A DNA stretch of 6,160 bases from Spirochaetaceae bacterium (GTDB lineage Bacteria; Spirochaetota; Spirochaetia; Treponematales; Breznakiellaceae). Below the pieces are notes generated by a model. It did no database searches and was not told the DNA's origin. It saw only the letters and a program-made list of their open reading frames with translations. Below are positions 5,577-6,160 of the stretch, piece by piece (the stretch's first letter is position 1; each line of letters begins with the position of its first letter). The DNA is taken from NCBI GenBank assembly GCA_031290405.1, contig JAITNO010000189.1:1-6160 (forward strand), read 5' to 3'. The position numbers and the translations under genes were made by a program.

Positions 5577-6160
5577 CAAAAGCCGCCTTTGGAGAGGATT
5601 TCGGCGGCAAGCCGCTTATACGCCTGCGCCCCCGCGCAGAGCGGGTCGTATTTTGAGATGGGAAGCCCGTGCGACGGCGCTTCGGACAGGCGGATGTTGC
5701 GGGGGATGATCGTCGAGTAGACCCTATCCTTAAAGTAGGCGCTCACCTGCTTCACCACGTCCTGCGCAAGGCGCGTCCGCTGGTCGAACATCGTGAAGAA
5801 GATGCCTTCGATTCGGAGCGCGGGGTTTAGCGTCTTTTGAATGCGCTGGATGGTTTGCAGGAGGAGGCTCAAGCCTTCGAGGGCGAAGTATTCGGTCTGC
5901 ATGGGGATGAGCACGCCGTCGGCGGCGGCAAGCCCGTTAATCGTCAACACGCCGAGCGAGGGGGGACAGTCTATCAAAATAAAGTCGAAAGAGCTTTTTA
6001 CGCTTTGGAGCGCCTCTTTAAGGTAGAATTCGTGGTTGAGTTCGCCGATAAGCTCGACCGTTGCGCCGGACAGGTCAATATTCGCCGTAATCACCTTGAG
6101 GTCGGGGACGGCGGTCGCCCTGATTGCGCTTTTTATGGGGATTTTGCCGGCGAGGGTTTC
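5576..6160 (-). CDS. parA: Chromosome-partitioning ATPase ParA (Soj), partial
   Basis: This is a Walker-type ATPase that works with ParB to separate replicated origins. The frame stays open from the stop at 5576-5578 to the right edge, giving 194 C-terminal residues. The N-terminus, with the KGGxGKTT Walker A loop (roughly the first 65-75 residues), lies outside the window. Visible family marks are ITANIDLSGATVEL, the Walker B segment FDFILIDCPPSLG, GVLIPMQTEYFALEGLSLLL, IEGIFFTMFDQRTRLAQDVV and VYSTIIPRNIRLSEAPSHGLPISKYD. All are typical of chromosomal ParA/Soj and not of MinD or plasmid ParA types. The GTG at 6092-6094 is an internal Val, not the start. The stop overlaps the parB ATG by one base, suggesting coupled translation. 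Confidence 0.95.
   Translation of the reverse strand, partial: ETLAGKIPIKSAIRATAVPDLKVITANIDLSGATVELIGELNHEFYLKEALQSVKSSFDFILIDCPPSLGVLTINGLAAADGVLIPMQTEYFALEGLSLLLQTIQRIQKTLNPALRIEGIFFTMFDQRTRLAQDVVKQVSAYFKDRVYSTIIPRNIRLSEAPSHGLPISKYDPLCAGAQAYKRLAAEILSKGGF

Noticed and set aside
5730..5770. Possible parS site near the par genes
   Set aside because: The sequence gcttcaccacgtcctg only partly resembles parS and lacks the palindrome. No other candidate was seen by eye.

Overview
The window is chromosomal DNA from a GC-rich diderm (outer-membrane) bacterium. The evidence is a type-A-like RNase P RNA, LptA/LptB genes for export of an outer-membrane glycolipid, a ParA/ParB chromosome-segregation pair and a bacterial-type ArgA. 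A spirochaete of the Treponema group is my best guess from overall protein flavour and the repeat-rich intergenic DNA. That is a low-confidence inference, since nothing here is diagnostic of a phylum.

Layout, left to right. Bases 1-100 hold nothing I recognise. Bases 101-478 are a gap-free minisatellite of about eighteen 21-bp units, with degenerate units at both ends. The RNase P RNA gene (rnpB) lies at 572-966 on the minus strand, with a sigma-70-like promoter at 979-1007, and is transcribed toward the array. Bases 1010-1310 are a gene-free spacer containing two copies of each of two short repeats (R1, 23 bp; R2, 27 bp). argA (about 1320-2696, plus strand) encodes N-acetylglutamate synthase, the first step of arginine synthesis. 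A 111-bp convergent spacer (2697-2807) carries hairpins, a G-rich run and an inverted 15-bp piece of the R1/R2 element. From 2808 to the right edge is a tightly packed minus-strand operon transcribed parA (cut by the edge) - parB - lptA - lptB. Its junctions are a 1-base overlap, a 4-base gap and a 2-base gap.

The operon joins two processes: parA/parB for origin segregation, and lptA/lptB for moving lipopolysaccharide-like glycolipid across the periplasm. The close spacing suggests co-transcription and translational coupling. argA and rnpB are independent units.

The most notable points are: LptB has a charged, proline/arginine-rich N-terminal extension of about 165 residues that cannot be removed by choosing another start near the ABC domain; the RNase P RNA appears to lack the L15 GGU motif that pairs with tRNA CCA ends; the minisatellite has palindromic unit junctions and sits immediately downstream of rnpB; and fragments of one intergenic repeat flank argA in opposite orientation. 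I found no clear sign of a wholly new multigene system.
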